Positions 9,792 through 18,686 of a stretch of DNA of 64,000 bases are shown in pieces; the stretch's first letter is position 1, and every line of letters starts with the position of its first letter. The notes beneath the pieces were generated by a model, which saw nothing but the letters and a program-made list of their open reading frames with translations, was not told where the DNA came from and made no database searches. Origin of the DNA: Methylotenera sp. (lineage in GTDB: Bacteria > Pseudomonadota > Gammaproteobacteria > Burkholderiales > Methylophilaceae); contig JAUYAL010000032.1 of NCBI GenBank assembly GCA_030693535.1, positions 42,941 to 106,940 of the forward strand, written 5' to 3'. Position numbers and translations under genes: made by a program.

Positions 9792-10355
9792 ATGATGACT
9801 CAAAATGAATCAGCAATTGAACAAATTAACCTTGGCTTTAATGAACAAGAAGATAGGCTATTGTTAAAAGTTGGCCTTGCCGACAAAACTGAAGTCGCTG
9901 TATGGATTACACGGCGTGTGTGTAAAGCTCTGTGGAGCTCTCTGCAAAGTGCTGGAAACACATTGCTTCCAACAGCGACCCAATTTTCAGTTCCTGCTAT
10001 TACTACGCCAGATGCTAAAAGCCAGGCGGTCCAGAGTTTTATTCAAGAAGCAGATAATCAAAAAAAGATTGAGGATTTAGACTTTAAGTCTGAATACACT
10101 ATGGACCGCCAAGCACGTTCAGAAACGCCGATGCTGGCAGTGCAGTGCTTAATTTTAATGGTTGGTAGCTTGCCGCCACAATTAGAACTGCAATGTACGA
10201 ATGGCCAATCTGTAAAGATGGCACTCACCAACGAGTTTGTACACGCCATCACAAGTATGATGCAATTAGCTACGCGTGAAGCAGGCTGGGATTTGTTGAT
10301 GACAGTAGATGGCGCGCAAGTAAATATCATTTCTGCAACCCAAACGCTACATTAG
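9792..10355 (+). CDS. Conserved hypothetical protein
   Basis: 187 residues, no signal peptide or membrane segment. I do not recognise a named domain. The N-terminal half (INLGFNEQEDRLLLKVGLADKTEVAVWITRR) looks like beta strands, and a strongly polar central stretch (QEADNQKKIEDLDFKSEY) follows; the C-terminal half is again strand-rich and ends in a helix (HAITSMMQLATREAGW). It is divergent from groES and ends 16 bp before the aldo-keto reductase gene, with which it is probably co-transcribed. Confidence 0.65.
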   Translation: MMTQNESAIEQINLGFNEQEDRLLLKVGLADKTEVAVWITRRVCKALWSSLQSAGNTLLPTATQFSVPAITTPDAKSQAVQSFIQEADNQKKIEDLDFKSEYTMDRQARSETPMLAVQCLILMVGSLPPQLELQCTNGQSVKMALTNEFVHAITSMMQLATREAGWDLLMTVDGAQVNIISATQTLH

Positions 10356-10371
10356 AGCTATCAAAAAAATC

Positions 10372-11430
10372 ATGCAATACCGTCAATTAGGTAATTCAGA
10401 CCTTAAAGTATCAGCAGTTTGTTTAGGCACTATGACTTATGGGGACCAAAATACACAAGCAGAGGCGCACGAACAGTTGGATTATGCATTAACACAAGGT
10501 GTTAACTTTATTGATACTGCTGAGATGTACCCTGTGCCACCTAAGGCAGAAAGCTTTACCCGCACAGAGACTATTATTGGACATTGGCTTAAAAATCAGA
10601 GCCGCGATAAAATTATTTTAGGTAGCAAGGTTTCAGGCCGTAACCGTGGCTTGAATTGGATACGTGGTGGCGATGACTCATTGACCCGTACTAATATCCG
10701 TAAGGCGTTACATGATTCATTAAAACGCTTACAAACTGATTATATTGACCTCTACCAGTTGCATTGGCCAGAACGCAATGTGCCGTTATTTGGACAATAT
10801 CAGTTTGATTCTAAATTGGAGTTGGATGACGCAGGGAATCAAAAAGTCTGGGTGAGCATACACAGTCAATTAGAAACACTGGCTGAATTAATTGCTGAAG
10901 GTAAAGTACGCGCCATTGGTTTAAGTAATGAGCAACCGTGGGGCATCATGGAGTTTTTGCGTATTAGCCAAGAATACAATTTACCGCGCGTTGCTACGTT
11001 GCAAAACAGCTACCATTTAATGAATCGCACCATTGATTTTGGAATGAGCGAAATTTTATATCGTGAAAACGTTAGTCTGTTAGCTTATTCACCACTTGCT
11101 TTCGGACATTTAACAGCTAAGTACGTTGATGACTCACAGGCAAGGGGTCGCGTCACCATGTTTTTGGGATACGCGCAACGTTACAACAAGCCGAATGTCG
11201 CCGCTGCGAGCGCCGCATACGCTAAATTGGCACGAGATAACGGTTTAACACCAACGCAGTTAGCATTGAGCTTTGTGATGCATCGTTGGAGCGTGACAAG
11301 CACTATCATAGGCGCAACCAGTATGGCGCAGTTGCATGAAAATATAGATGCTTGGAATACAACATTATCAGCAAAGGTGTTGCAAGAGGTTGAGACCTTG
11401 CATTTATCTATGACAAATCCAGCACCTTAA
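10372..11430 (+). CDS. tas: NADP(H)-dependent aldo-keto reductase, Tas-like
   Basis: 352 residues, a cytoplasmic (beta/alpha)8 barrel. The AKR signatures are MQYRQLGNSDLKVSAVCLGTM at the N-terminus (shown in part), GVNFIDTAEMYPVPP with the catalytic Asp and Tyr, DYIDLYQLHWPER with the active-site His, and IRAIGLSN-type strand (KVRAIGLSNEQPWG). The insert with MYPVPPKAESFTRTETIIG and the ending TLHLSMTNPAP match E. coli Tas rather than YajO or YghZ. It reduces aldehydes or ketones; the physiological substrate is not established. Confidence 0.85.
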   Translation: MQYRQLGNSDLKVSAVCLGTMTYGDQNTQAEAHEQLDYALTQGVNFIDTAEMYPVPPKAESFTRTETIIGHWLKNQSRDKIILGSKVSGRNRGLNWIRGGDDSLTRTNIRKALHDSLKRLQTDYIDLYQLHWPERNVPLFGQYQFDSKLELDDAGNQKVWVSIHSQLETLAELIAEGKVRAIGLSNEQPWGIMEFLRISQEYNLPRVATLQNSYHLMNRTIDFGMSEILYRENVSLLAYSPLAFGHLTAKYVDDSQARGRVTMFLGYAQRYNKPNVAAASAAYAKLARDNGLTPTQLALSFVMHRWSVTSTIIGATSMAQLHENIDAWNTTLSAKVLQEVETLHLSMTNPAP

Positions 11431-11466
11431 TAAATTCACCTGTCACTAATCAAAAAGAAAATAATC

Positions 11467-11808
11467 ATGAGCGCTTTACCAAACTGTCCAAAATGTAATT
11501 CTGAATTTACCTATGAAGATGGTGACAATTACGTTTGCCCAGAATGTGCGCATGAATGGTCAAAGAATAGCAAGGATGATGGCTCAGAAACTGCCAAAAT
11601 TGTTAAAGATTCTAACGGTAACATTCTGCAAGATGGCGATACAATCACTGTAATTAAAGACCTTAAAGTAAAAGGTTCATCATTGGTTGTGAAGGTCGGC
11701 ACTAAAGTGAAAAACATCCGCCTTGTAGATGGCGACCATGACATTGATTGCAAAATCGATGGCATTGGTGCAATGAAGTTGAAGTCCGAGTTTGTTAAGA
11801 AGGTATAA
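11467..11808 (+). CDS. yjdM: Zinc-ribbon protein YjdM (PhnA-like)
   Basis: 113 residues. An N-terminal zinc ribbon ([21 protein letters not shown]) is followed by an SH3-like small beta domain ([21 protein letters not shown] ... [19 protein letters not shown]). This is the PhnA/YjdM family, historically linked to alkylphosphonate operons but without a proven enzymatic role. It is 36 bp after tas in the same direction. Confidence 0.88.
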   Translation: MSALPNCPKCNSEFTYEDGDNYVCPECAHEWSKNSKDDGSETAKIVKDSNGNILQDGDTITVIKDLKVKGSSLVVKVGTKVKNIRLVDGDHDIDCKIDGIGAMKLKSEFVKKV

Positions 11809-11839
11809 ACTTAGATCGCCCATTAGCCTTATACTTCCT

Positions 11840-11926
11840 CACATTCATCCACTTTGCAGTGTGAGGAGATTTACTCCCCTCACGCTCTGGATGAAGTGCT
11901 GGGGACAAGCCAATTCTTGGCTTCCC
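11840..11926 (+). ncRNA. Structured RNA-like segment in the yjdM-DGC gap
   Basis: Two strong stems occur in a 378-bp gap. The first is an outer stem, CAC(a)TTCATCCA (11840-11851) with TGGATGAAGTG (11888-11898), enclosing GTGAGGAG/CTCC(CC)TCAC. The second is AAGCCAA/TTGGCTT (11907-11913/11917-11923) extended by GGG/CCC. No T-run follows, so it is not a simple terminator. It may be the 3' UTR of yjdM, a processed RNA or an mRNA leader; I cannot match it to a known class. Confidence 0.4.
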
Positions 11927-12041
11927 TGTGAAATATATCAGCTAAATCTGTTTATTTACACGTCAAATCGCATTATTCACACATGAAATGTTTGCGACTT
12001 TGGGTGCCATGACCAACTGTTTTTAGGTTTATAAAAAAGTG

Positions 12042-12055
12042 TTGACCTATATCAA
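12042..12055. promoter_or_regulatory. FNR/Anr-like binding site upstream of the diguanylate cyclase
   Basis: TTGACCTATATCAA is one base from the FNR consensus TTGAT-N4-ATCAA. A -10-like TAATAT lies at 12077-12082; a start near 12089 would put the site at about -40.5, the usual class II activation position. This suggests that the cyclase at 12187 is expressed under low oxygen. Confidence 0.55.
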
Positions 12056-12186
12056 AATCTATCTTGTTAGTCGGTGTAATATGAATTTATGATTAAGTAG
12101 CGTTGGTTATATTAATAACGAAAATAATGAGTTTTGTTTGGTCGTTTAAGATTCTTTACCTGACCTGACCTGAATGGGATGGATAC

Positions 12187-13944
12187 GTGCATTACATTTT
12201 TAAAGCTATTGCTTTGGTTGTTGTATATGTGCTTGCCGCTAAAGTAGGTTTCACGTTTGCCACGCTGAGTATAGGCGCCACCATTGTTTGGCCTTCTGGC
12301 GGTATTGCTTTGGCGGCCGTGTTGATAGGTGGCAAGCGCTACTTACCTGCGGTATTTGTCGGTGCGTTGCTTGTTGGCGTAATGGTAAAAGCGCCGCTAA
12401 TCTTTGGTTTAGGTTCTGCGCTGGGTAATACTGTAGAAGTCTATCTTGGTTATGTGCTACTTGAGCGTTATGGCCATTTCAAATCACTGAAATTGCGCAG
12501 TATTCAAGATTTATTGATGGTAGTTGGTTTGGGTGGTTTTATTCCATCCATTGCGAGTGCCTTGCTTGGCCCCCTTTCTTTACTTGCATCTGGAGTTATT
12601 ACTAGTGATTTGCTGACTAGTATTATGTGGCGCTGGTGGCGTGGTGACGTATTAGGCATTGCATTTTTTACTCCGCTCATTTTACTTTTTGTACGTCATA
12701 GACCCTGCTTCCGCAACTCGGAAAGGGTTTGGGAAATGCTTGCAGTGTGGTTTCTTGCCATAGTTATTGGTCAAACAGTTTTTCTTGCTTGGTTACCAAT
12801 AAAGCTCTTTGAAACGCCCCCTAGTGTTACCTGGGTTTTCCCAATTATTATTTGGGCTGGCTTGCGAACAGGGCGAAGAAATACCGCGCTAATACAACTG
12901 CTCTTTATGGGGCAGGCGCTGGCAAGTGCATATTTGAAAGTTGGAATATTTTCCGACGAGTTTGCGCGTTATGGCTTATCCAATTTTTGGATATTTGGCA
13001 TATTATTGGCGTTATCTGGTATGGCGCTAGCAATTTTAGCTACAGCACAACGGCATTCTGCAAAAATAATCGCACAAAATGCATGGGTGTTTGATGTCAG
13101 TCATGATGGCGTGGTGATTGCCGATGCTGAAAATAGGATGGTATCAGTGAATGTCGCATTTACTGCCATAACAGGTTATACCTTAGAAGAAGTAGTGGGT
13201 AAAACCCCCAGCATGCTGTCTTCTGGAAGGCATAGTCGTGAATTTTATGCGGAGATGTGGGATACGCTTAATAAAACTGGTTATTGGTCTGGTGAGATTT
13301 GGAATCGCCGTAAAGATGGTTCCGTGTATCTTGAGCAAATTGCGATACATGCCGTTACTGATTTAAGGGGAAATGTCAGCAGTCGCTTAGCAATTTTTTC
13401 TGATATTACATTAAAAAAAGCCATGCAAGATGCTATTACGCATCAAGCACAGCATGACTTTTTAACTAATCTGCCTAATCGCTTATTGTTTTGTGACCGG
13501 TTTAGCCAGCAACTGGCCTTTGCCAAACGCCATCAGGTTAAATTCGCTTTGATCTCTTTTGATTTAGATCATTTTAAACCTGTGAATGATAGTCTTGGGC
13601 ATGCTGTTGGAGATGATCTGCTTATTGCCGTTGCTAACCGGTTGGTTTTGCTAGTCCGTGAGATTGACACGGTTTCTAGGTTTGGTGGTGATGAATTTGC
13701 AATTCTAGTATCAGAAGTTGATACCATTAATGATGTCATTATCTTAGCCAGTAAAGTGCTAGAGACGCTAAGTGAACCTTTTATAGTAAATCAACATACG
13801 ATTCAAGTTTCAGCAAGCGTAGGCGTTGCTTTATATCCTGATCATGGAACTGATATGGAAAGCATGATGCGTTTAGCTGATGAAGCGATGTATCAAGCCA
13901 AACGAAGTGGTCAGAATAAATATATCATTGCAGGGTCGTATTAA
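12187..13944 (+). CDS. MASE1-PAS-GGDEF membrane diguanylate cyclase
   Basis: 585 residues, GTG start. The first ~285 residues are a MASE1 multi-helix membrane sensor, beginning YIFKAIALVVVYVLAAKVGFT and containing the typical TIVWPSGGIALAAVL. A PAS domain follows (about 300-410: DGVVIADAENRMVSVNVAFTAITGYT). The C-terminal cyclase domain (about 420-585) has HDFLTNLPNRLLF, DLDHFKPVNDSLGHAVGD and an intact active site RFGGDEFAILV, so it should make c-di-GMP from two GTP. REID, five residues before GGDEF, is an RxxD product-inhibition site. No EAL domain is present. An FNR-like box lies upstream. Confidence 0.92.
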   Translation: MHYIFKAIALVVVYVLAAKVGFTFATLSIGATIVWPSGGIALAAVLIGGKRYLPAVFVGALLVGVMVKAPLIFGLGSALGNTVEVYLGYVLLERYGHFKSLKLRSIQDLLMVVGLGGFIPSIASALLGPLSLLASGVITSDLLTSIMWRWWRGDVLGIAFFTPLILLFVRHRPCFRNSERVWEMLAVWFLAIVIGQTVFLAWLPIKLFETPPSVTWVFPIIIWAGLRTGRRNTALIQLLFMGQALASAYLKVGIFSDEFARYGLSNFWIFGILLALSGMALAILATAQRHSAKIIAQNAWVFDVSHDGVVIADAENRMVSVNVAFTAITGYTLEEVVGKTPSMLSSGRHSREFYAEMWDTLNKTGYWSGEIWNRRKDGSVYLEQIAIHAVTDLRGNVSSRLAIFSDITLKKAMQDAITHQAQHDFLTNLPNRLLFCDRFSQQLAFAKRHQVKFALISFDLDHFKPVNDSLGHAVGDDLLIAVANRLVLLVREIDTVSRFGGDEFAILVSEVDTINDVIILASKVLETLSEPFIVNQHTIQVSASVGVALYPDHGTDMESMMRLADEAMYQAKRSGQNKYIIAGSY

Positions 13945-13994
13945 CCTAAAAACGGTGTTTAGCCGCAGATGCTGCTGCGCTATCCGCTTTTAGG
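13945..13994. terminator. Possible bidirectional terminator between the DGC and rlhA
   Basis: CCTAAAA (13945-13951) and TTTTAGG (13988-13994) enclose a second partial stem (GCCGCAG ... CTGCGC). The hairpin covers the rlhA stop codon and lies just past the cyclase stop, as expected between convergent genes. The T-runs are short, so this is tentative. Confidence 0.35.
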
Positions 13995-15896
13995 GAAGAA
14001 CCTCACAGTTTGCGGCGGTCCCATTTTTATCACAGGTTTACGAATTGCACCCATCACGTGCATCTCGCAGGGTTTGCAATCAAATTTCAGGGTAAATCTA
14101 TCGTTACCGTTAATCAAAGTCATTGGTTCGGCAGTTACTGTGCCTTGCACCCCAATGACGCCTTTGGCTTCTTTTGGGCAAAGGCCGTGGCTAAAACGCA
14201 GGCAGTGTTTGGTAATCATCACGGGTACTTCGCCTAATTCTTCATTGGATTCATAGGCTTTGGCAATTAGTTTTACGCCGTGTTTTTGGTAAAAAGTGCG
14301 TGCTTTTTGGTTGTAAACGTTGGCTAAATAACTAAGTGTATCTTCAGGAAAAATCGCAGGCGGAACAGTTGCATCTTTACGCGGTGGTCGTTGATAAGAC
14401 GCTTGTCTTACTTGTTGTAATTGCGCTATGGCTTCACGTCGTAAATTGTTGATAACTGAAGCTTGTACAAACCAAGCTTGCGTCGTCTGTGTATAGATTT
14501 CGGCCACAGTAAAATCGGTATTGCCTAGTTTACTTAAATTTTCACGCAAGCTGGAATCAGCTTTTTCAACGTTATCAGCGCTTTGTTTCCCTGCCACGCA
14601 TTGTACGGTTGCACTCAGCCCCGCATTATCTGTCACACTGAGCGTAAAGCCATTGCTAGTTTCAGCAAAAATCATTTGTAGCGCTATTTTACGTGTAGCG
14701 GAGTCTTTTTCTAGCAAGCGCATAAAAGCGTGATCACGGTTGCGATACACCGTCATGTTATTTCTAATATCTACTGGCATTTCATTGGGATATAGCTTTT
14801 TTCCATCTACGGTGTTGATGCGTAAGCCCACCAGCTCTTTATGCACATCAAAAAAGCACACACCATCGCCATTGTGCAGTTCTGTATTCGTTTCAATCTC
14901 TATAAAGTCTTTTGCTACTTTACTTACTTTACCCAACAACTCGCCAGAAAATTTTGGTGTATCAAACGCGCCAATATCGGCTTGGCGGCCATTAGCAAAG
15001 TAATCAGTAGCGCTTCTGTTAAAAGTTTTTTCTGGCTGAGGCGCAAAGGTGTAAGTGCAATTGCCGTGTGATGATTTCGCTAGATCAGGCCTCTCGTGCA
15101 AAATTTCGTCAAGCAACTGGCGATAGTGTGCAGTGGCATTTTTCACGTAAGGTAAATCTTTATAGCGCCCTTCAATTTTAAAGCTGCTCACGCCGGCATC
15201 AACTAAGGCGCGCAGATTCATACTTTGGTCATTATCTTTCATCGATAAAAAGTGTTTATCTTTACCAATGATGCGGCCTTTTTGGTCTTCTAAAGTAAAT
15301 GGCAAACGGCATTCCTGCGAGCATTCCCCACGATTCGCACTACGCCCTGTGTGCGCGTGGCTGATGTAACATTGACCGCTGAATGCCACACATAGTGCAC
15401 CGTGAATAAAGTATTCCAAGTTGCATGTAGTGGCATCAGAGATTTGCTTGACCGTGCGTAAATCTAATTCTCTCGCCAATACAATTTGCGAAAACCCCAC
15501 TTGGTCTAAAAATGCGGCTTTTTCAACAGTGCGAATATCAGTTTGTGTACTGGCATGTAACTGAATTGGTGGTAAATCCATCTCCAGCAAACCCATATCT
15601 TGCACTATCAATGCATCCACACCAATATCATAAAATTGATGTACTAGCGCATATGCACCATCAAGCTCGTTATCGTGAAAAATCGTGTTCAGTGCCACAA
15701 ACACTTCAGCATGGTAGCGGTGCGCATGTTTTACCAAGCGCGCAATATCCTCTAATGTATTGGGTGCTTTAGCACGTGCGCCAAACGCAGGGCCTCCAAT
15801 GTAAACGGCATCAGCACCATGATTAATCGCCTCAATGCCGTAGTCTGCATTTTTAGCTGGAGCGAGGAGTTCAAGGTGTTTACGGGTTTTAATCAT
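13980..15896 (-). CDS. rlhA: U32-family protein, 23S rRNA hydroxylase RlhA-like
   Basis: 638 residues, close to E. coli RlhA (YdcP, about 650). RlhA is a U32 'peptidase-like' protein that hydroxylates C2501 of 23S rRNA. The U32 core is clear: LLAPAKNADYGIEAINHGADAVYIGG at the start (in part), LEYFIHGALCVAFSGQCYIS near residue 185 and the Cys-rich NRGECSQECRLPF. The long C-terminal extension with CLRFSHGLCPKEAKGV and DCKPCEMHVMG distinguishes RlhA/TrhP-type proteins from short U32 members. TrhP (YegQ) is about 450 residues, so RlhA is the better fit. Conserved Cys suggest an Fe-S cluster. Confidence 0.85.
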   Translation of the reverse strand: MIKTRKHLELLAPAKNADYGIEAINHGADAVYIGGPAFGARAKAPNTLEDIARLVKHAHRYHAEVFVALNTIFHDNELDGAYALVHQFYDIGVDALIVQDMGLLEMDLPPIQLHASTQTDIRTVEKAAFLDQVGFSQIVLARELDLRTVKQISDATTCNLEYFIHGALCVAFSGQCYISHAHTGRSANRGECSQECRLPFTLEDQKGRIIGKDKHFLSMKDNDQSMNLRALVDAGVSSFKIEGRYKDLPYVKNATAHYRQLLDEILHERPDLAKSSHGNCTYTFAPQPEKTFNRSATDYFANGRQADIGAFDTPKFSGELLGKVSKVAKDFIEIETNTELHNGDGVCFFDVHKELVGLRINTVDGKKLYPNEMPVDIRNNMTVYRNRDHAFMRLLEKDSATRKIALQMIFAETSNGFTLSVTDNAGLSATVQCVAGKQSADNVEKADSSLRENLSKLGNTDFTVAEIYTQTTQAWFVQASVINNLRREAIAQLQQVRQASYQRPPRKDATVPPAIFPEDTLSYLANVYNQKARTFYQKHGVKLIAKAYESNEELGEVPVMITKHCLRFSHGLCPKEAKGVIGVQGTVTAEPMTLINGNDRFTLKFDCKPCEMHVMGAIRKPVIKMGPPQTVRFFPKSG

Positions 15897-15909
15897 TTAT
15901 TTAATGCCG

Positions 15910-16284
15910 TTAAATATCAAAAGTGGCGGCTATATTAAGGCGCATTGCTGCTTCTAGCAAACGCTTATCACGTGTCCAGAGCACGGCATTATCAGCCAGT
16001 TTTGTAGAAGCTAATAAATGCACATCAATCAAGCCAATACCCAAGCCAAATAAAGCATGGTTTTCAATAAAAAAATTCACTTCTTCAGCGTAAGCAACTG
16101 AGGCTTGAGGCAAATTATCTAACAAAGCTAAAATTTGCTCACGCTGACGTAAATTCCCAAGTGCTAACTCGCCCCGCACAAAAGGGTGAACTTGCACATT
16201 GTTTTGTTTGAGCAGTTGCACTAACTTTTCGTCACTATCACGCAAATGGTCAATCCATATAGAGCTATCTACCAATGTCATCAT
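15910..16284 (-). CDS. vapC: VapC-type PIN-domain toxin
   Basis: 124 residues. A PIN-domain ribonuclease of type II toxin-antitoxin modules. Acidic catalytic residues are seen in TLVDSSIWIDHLRD (first Asp), ELALGNL (Glu), GLIDVHLLAS and LWTRDKRLLEAA. The length and the pattern of four acidic positions match active VapC toxins that cut tRNA or rRNA. The antitoxin gene lies 17 bp upstream on the same strand. Two Met codons open the frame. Confidence 0.9.
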   Translation of the reverse strand: MMTLVDSSIWIDHLRDSDEKLVQLLKQNNVQVHPFVRGELALGNLRQREQILALLDNLPQASVAYAEEVNFFIENHALFGLGIGLIDVHLLASTKLADNAVLWTRDKRLLEAAMRLNIAATFDI

Positions 16285-16301
16285 GGCAGCACCATCATCG
16301 T

Positions 16302-16496
16302 TTATTCAACACTTTTTCTGCGTGAAATATTTTCTAATTGCGGTTCACTGCCACCAAGAAGTGCTAACCTGTGAGCACTTTCACGCGCAATTAAGGCTTT
16401 TAACGCCTCTTTAACCAAGCTAGATTTTTCATGCAAGCTGGTCAAAGCTTGCGCTTTGGCTAATAAGTCATCATCTAATACGATTGTTGTTCTCAT
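16302..16496 (-). CDS. vapB: VapB-type antitoxin
   Basis: 64 residues. MRTTIVLDDDLLAKAQALT followed by KSSLVKEALKALIARESA is the short ribbon-helix-helix antitoxin (VapB/type II, Arc-like) that binds DNA and, through its C-terminal tail (GGSEPQLENISRR), the toxin active site. It precedes vapC with the usual antitoxin-first order, so the pair is probably autoregulated and intact. Confidence 0.88.
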   Translation of the reverse strand: MRTTIVLDDDLLAKAQALTSLHEKSSLVKEALKALIARESAHRLALLGGSEPQLENISRRKSVE

Positions 16497-16636
16497 CTGA
16501 AACCTCTAAGCAGTTGCCATAAAAATAATCATCAAATGATGCGCTTTTTTGTGCGACTTGACAACATATTTGACATTTGTCATTGCATGAATGAGGCGTT
16601 ACTTTGGTAACACCTTATTAAAATTAAGGAGTAAAA

Positions 16637-16917
16637 ATGATGGCAACCACCAGCTTAAAATTACCCGATAGCTTAAAAGATTGTGTTGTGAAAAGTGTCG
16701 CAGAGACAGAAAAATCTGCCTACGCTTTTATGATTGATGCTATTGCGGAGCATATTAAACGTTTAGAAGATGACAGCGCAATGATGGCACGCGCCGAAGC
16801 CTCATTTAAGCATTATCAAGAAACAGGCTCGGCTATGATGCTGATGAGGTGAATAGTTATCTGCGAACCAAAATTCAAGGCTTATATCCAGTCAAGCCAC
16901 AGTCAATAAAGTGGTAA
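16637..16917 (+). pseudogene. Frameshifted CopG/ParD-like antitoxin
   Basis: The open frame 16637-16852 encodes an RHH antitoxin (TTSLKLPDSLKDCVVKSVAETE ... SASFKHYQETGS), which then ends abruptly. The expected C-terminus continues in another frame: DEVNSYLRTKIQGLYPVKPQSIKW, stop at 16915-16917. This matches the usual 'YLxAKLxGxxxxRPKPVKW' ending of ParD/CopG antitoxins, so a one- or two-base change near 16835-16850 has broken the gene. The start (MMATTS) has a good AAGGAG upstream. Confidence 0.75.
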
Positions 16918-16924
16918 GAAGCCA

Positions 16925-17211
16925 GTGACAAAATTAGAGTACATCAAGAATGCGCTAAACGATATTGATTGCCTTGTTGATTTATTAGTAGGTTCAGACT
17001 CAATCACCGCTCTTATCACTTTTACATTCTTGACGATGAAATTAAGTTATTAAAACGCCATCTTGAAATAGGGCGATTAGTAGGTGAGGGCAAACGCGAA
17101 TTAGTCATTTCACTCGGCAACACAGGTTATTTTGAAATTTATGCCTCTGATAAATTAATCAATGTGGTGGTAATTGCCATTAAACATCAACGTGAAGATG
17201 AGTTTTATTGA
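16925..17211 (+). pseudogene. Frameshifted ParE/RelE-like toxin
   Basis: Read from GTG 16925, the first frame gives TKLEYIKNALNDIDCLVDLLVGSD, the start of a ParE toxin. After about 16995 the family sequence continues in a different frame as FYILDDEIKLLKRHLEIGRL, then VGEGKRELVISLGNTGYFEI and VVVIAIKHQREDEFY, stop 17209-17211. At least one frameshift and probably a small deletion separate the halves. Both genes of this TA pair are therefore dead, next to an intact vapBC pair. Confidence 0.8.
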
Positions 17212-17378
17212 TTGTCGGGTTTGAGTAACGTGAGATAATCCGCCCCCAGCAACAGTACTTTTGTATGATGGGCAAACAAGGTTTTTACTAACAAGCGTAG
17301 TCCATATTAAATACGGGAAATTTCAGGATAAAATATCATTGTCCCGAAGTTCATAAGGGCTAAATGGCATAAGGTCGC

Positions 17379-18686
17379 ATGGCAGCTAATCTCACAATCC
17401 TAACTCGCTCGCTTCAATCCGTGTGGCATCCTTGCACTCAGATGAAGCAGTATGAAGCATATCCGCTTATCCCGATTAAAAGCGGCGATGGCATTTGGTT
17501 AGTTGACGCTGAAGGTAAGCGTTATTTAGATGCGGTGAGTTCTTGGTGGGTGAATTTGTTTGGGCATAATAATTTGCGTATTAAAGAGGCGATTAAATTG
17601 CAACTCGATACCTTGGAGCATGTGATGCTGGCAGGTTTTACGCATGAGCCTGTGGTGGAGTTGTCTGAGAAGTTGGCCAAATTCACAGGCTTAGGCCATG
17701 CTTTTTATGCATCTGACGGCGCGAGTGCCACTGAAATTGCCTTGAAAATGAGTTTTCACTTTTGGCGTAACACTGGCAAGTCCGCTAAAACCAAATTTAT
17801 CAGCCTGCAAAATAGTTACCACGGTGAAACGCTAGGTGCGTTGAGTGTGACCGATGTGGCGATTTTTAAAGATACTTATGCACCTCTTTTAATGCAATCT
17901 GCGCAAATGCCTAGTCCTGATTATAGGTTAGCGGAAGTGGGTGAGAGTGCAGAGGCATTTGCTTTGCGATGTGCAGATGCGTTAGAGCTGCATGTGAGTG
18001 AGCATTCACATGAGTTGGCCGCCTTTATTATTGAGCCACTTGTGCAATGTGCGGCGGGTATGGGAATGTATCACCCAATCTACTTGCGCCGTGTGCGTGA
18101 AATTTGCAACCAATATGACGTACATTTAATTGCTGATGAAATTGCTGTAGGATTCGGTAGAACTGGAACCATGTTTGCTTTTGAGCAGGCGGAAATTAAG
18201 CCAGATTTCATTTGTTTATCTAAAGGCATCACAGGCGGTTACTTGCCACTTTCAGCAGTGCTGACCACAGACAAAGTATATCAAGCTTTTTATGATGACA
18301 GCACTCTAAAAGGATTTTTGCATAGCCATAGCTATACAGGCAATCCATTGGCGTGCAGTGCGGCGTTGGCAACTTTGGCTATTTTTGAAGCAGATAACGT
18401 AGTTGATAATAACAAGGTGAAATCTGAACAAATTGTGAAAAAAATGGCTACTTTGAGTGGCATTCCACACACACATTTGCGCCATCAAGGCATGATATTT
18501 GCGTTTGATGTTACCACCAAAAATACTAATTTTTCACGTGATTGTTATTCAGCCGCGTTAAAGCAAGGTTTGTTGTTGCGCCCAATTGGAAATACGATTT
18601 ACTTGATGCCACCTTATACCATTACTGAAAATGAGATGGATTTTATGATAAATGCGACTTTAGAGGCTGTAAAAAGTATTGTATGA
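17379..18686 (+). CDS. bioA: Adenosylmethionine-8-amino-7-oxononanoate aminotransferase
   Basis: 435 residues. A PLP enzyme of biotin synthesis that converts KAPA to DAPA using S-adenosylmethionine as amino donor. Signatures: VWHPCTQMKQYEAYPLI near the N-terminus, DAVSSWWVNLFGHNN, YASDGASATEIALKM, NSYHGETLGALSVTD, the metal/PLP Asp in HLIADEIAVGFGRTG, the PLP Lys in CLSKGITGGYLPLSAVL and HSYTGNPLACSAALA. The conserved WHP and SWWVN motifs favour BioA over other class III transaminases. It overlaps the start of dacB by 4 bp. No other bio gene is in the window. Confidence 0.95.
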   Translation: MAANLTILTRSLQSVWHPCTQMKQYEAYPLIPIKSGDGIWLVDAEGKRYLDAVSSWWVNLFGHNNLRIKEAIKLQLDTLEHVMLAGFTHEPVVELSEKLAKFTGLGHAFYASDGASATEIALKMSFHFWRNTGKSAKTKFISLQNSYHGETLGALSVTDVAIFKDTYAPLLMQSAQMPSPDYRLAEVGESAEAFALRCADALELHVSEHSHELAAFIIEPLVQCAAGMGMYHPIYLRRVREICNQYDVHLIADEIAVGFGRTGTMFAFEQAEIKPDFICLSKGITGGYLPLSAVLTTDKVYQAFYDDSTLKGFLHSHSYTGNPLACSAALATLAIFEADNVVDNNKVKSEQIVKKMATLSGIPHTHLRHQGMIFAFDVTTKNTNFSRDCYSAALKQGLLLRPIGNTIYLMPPYTITENEMDFMINATLEAVKSIV

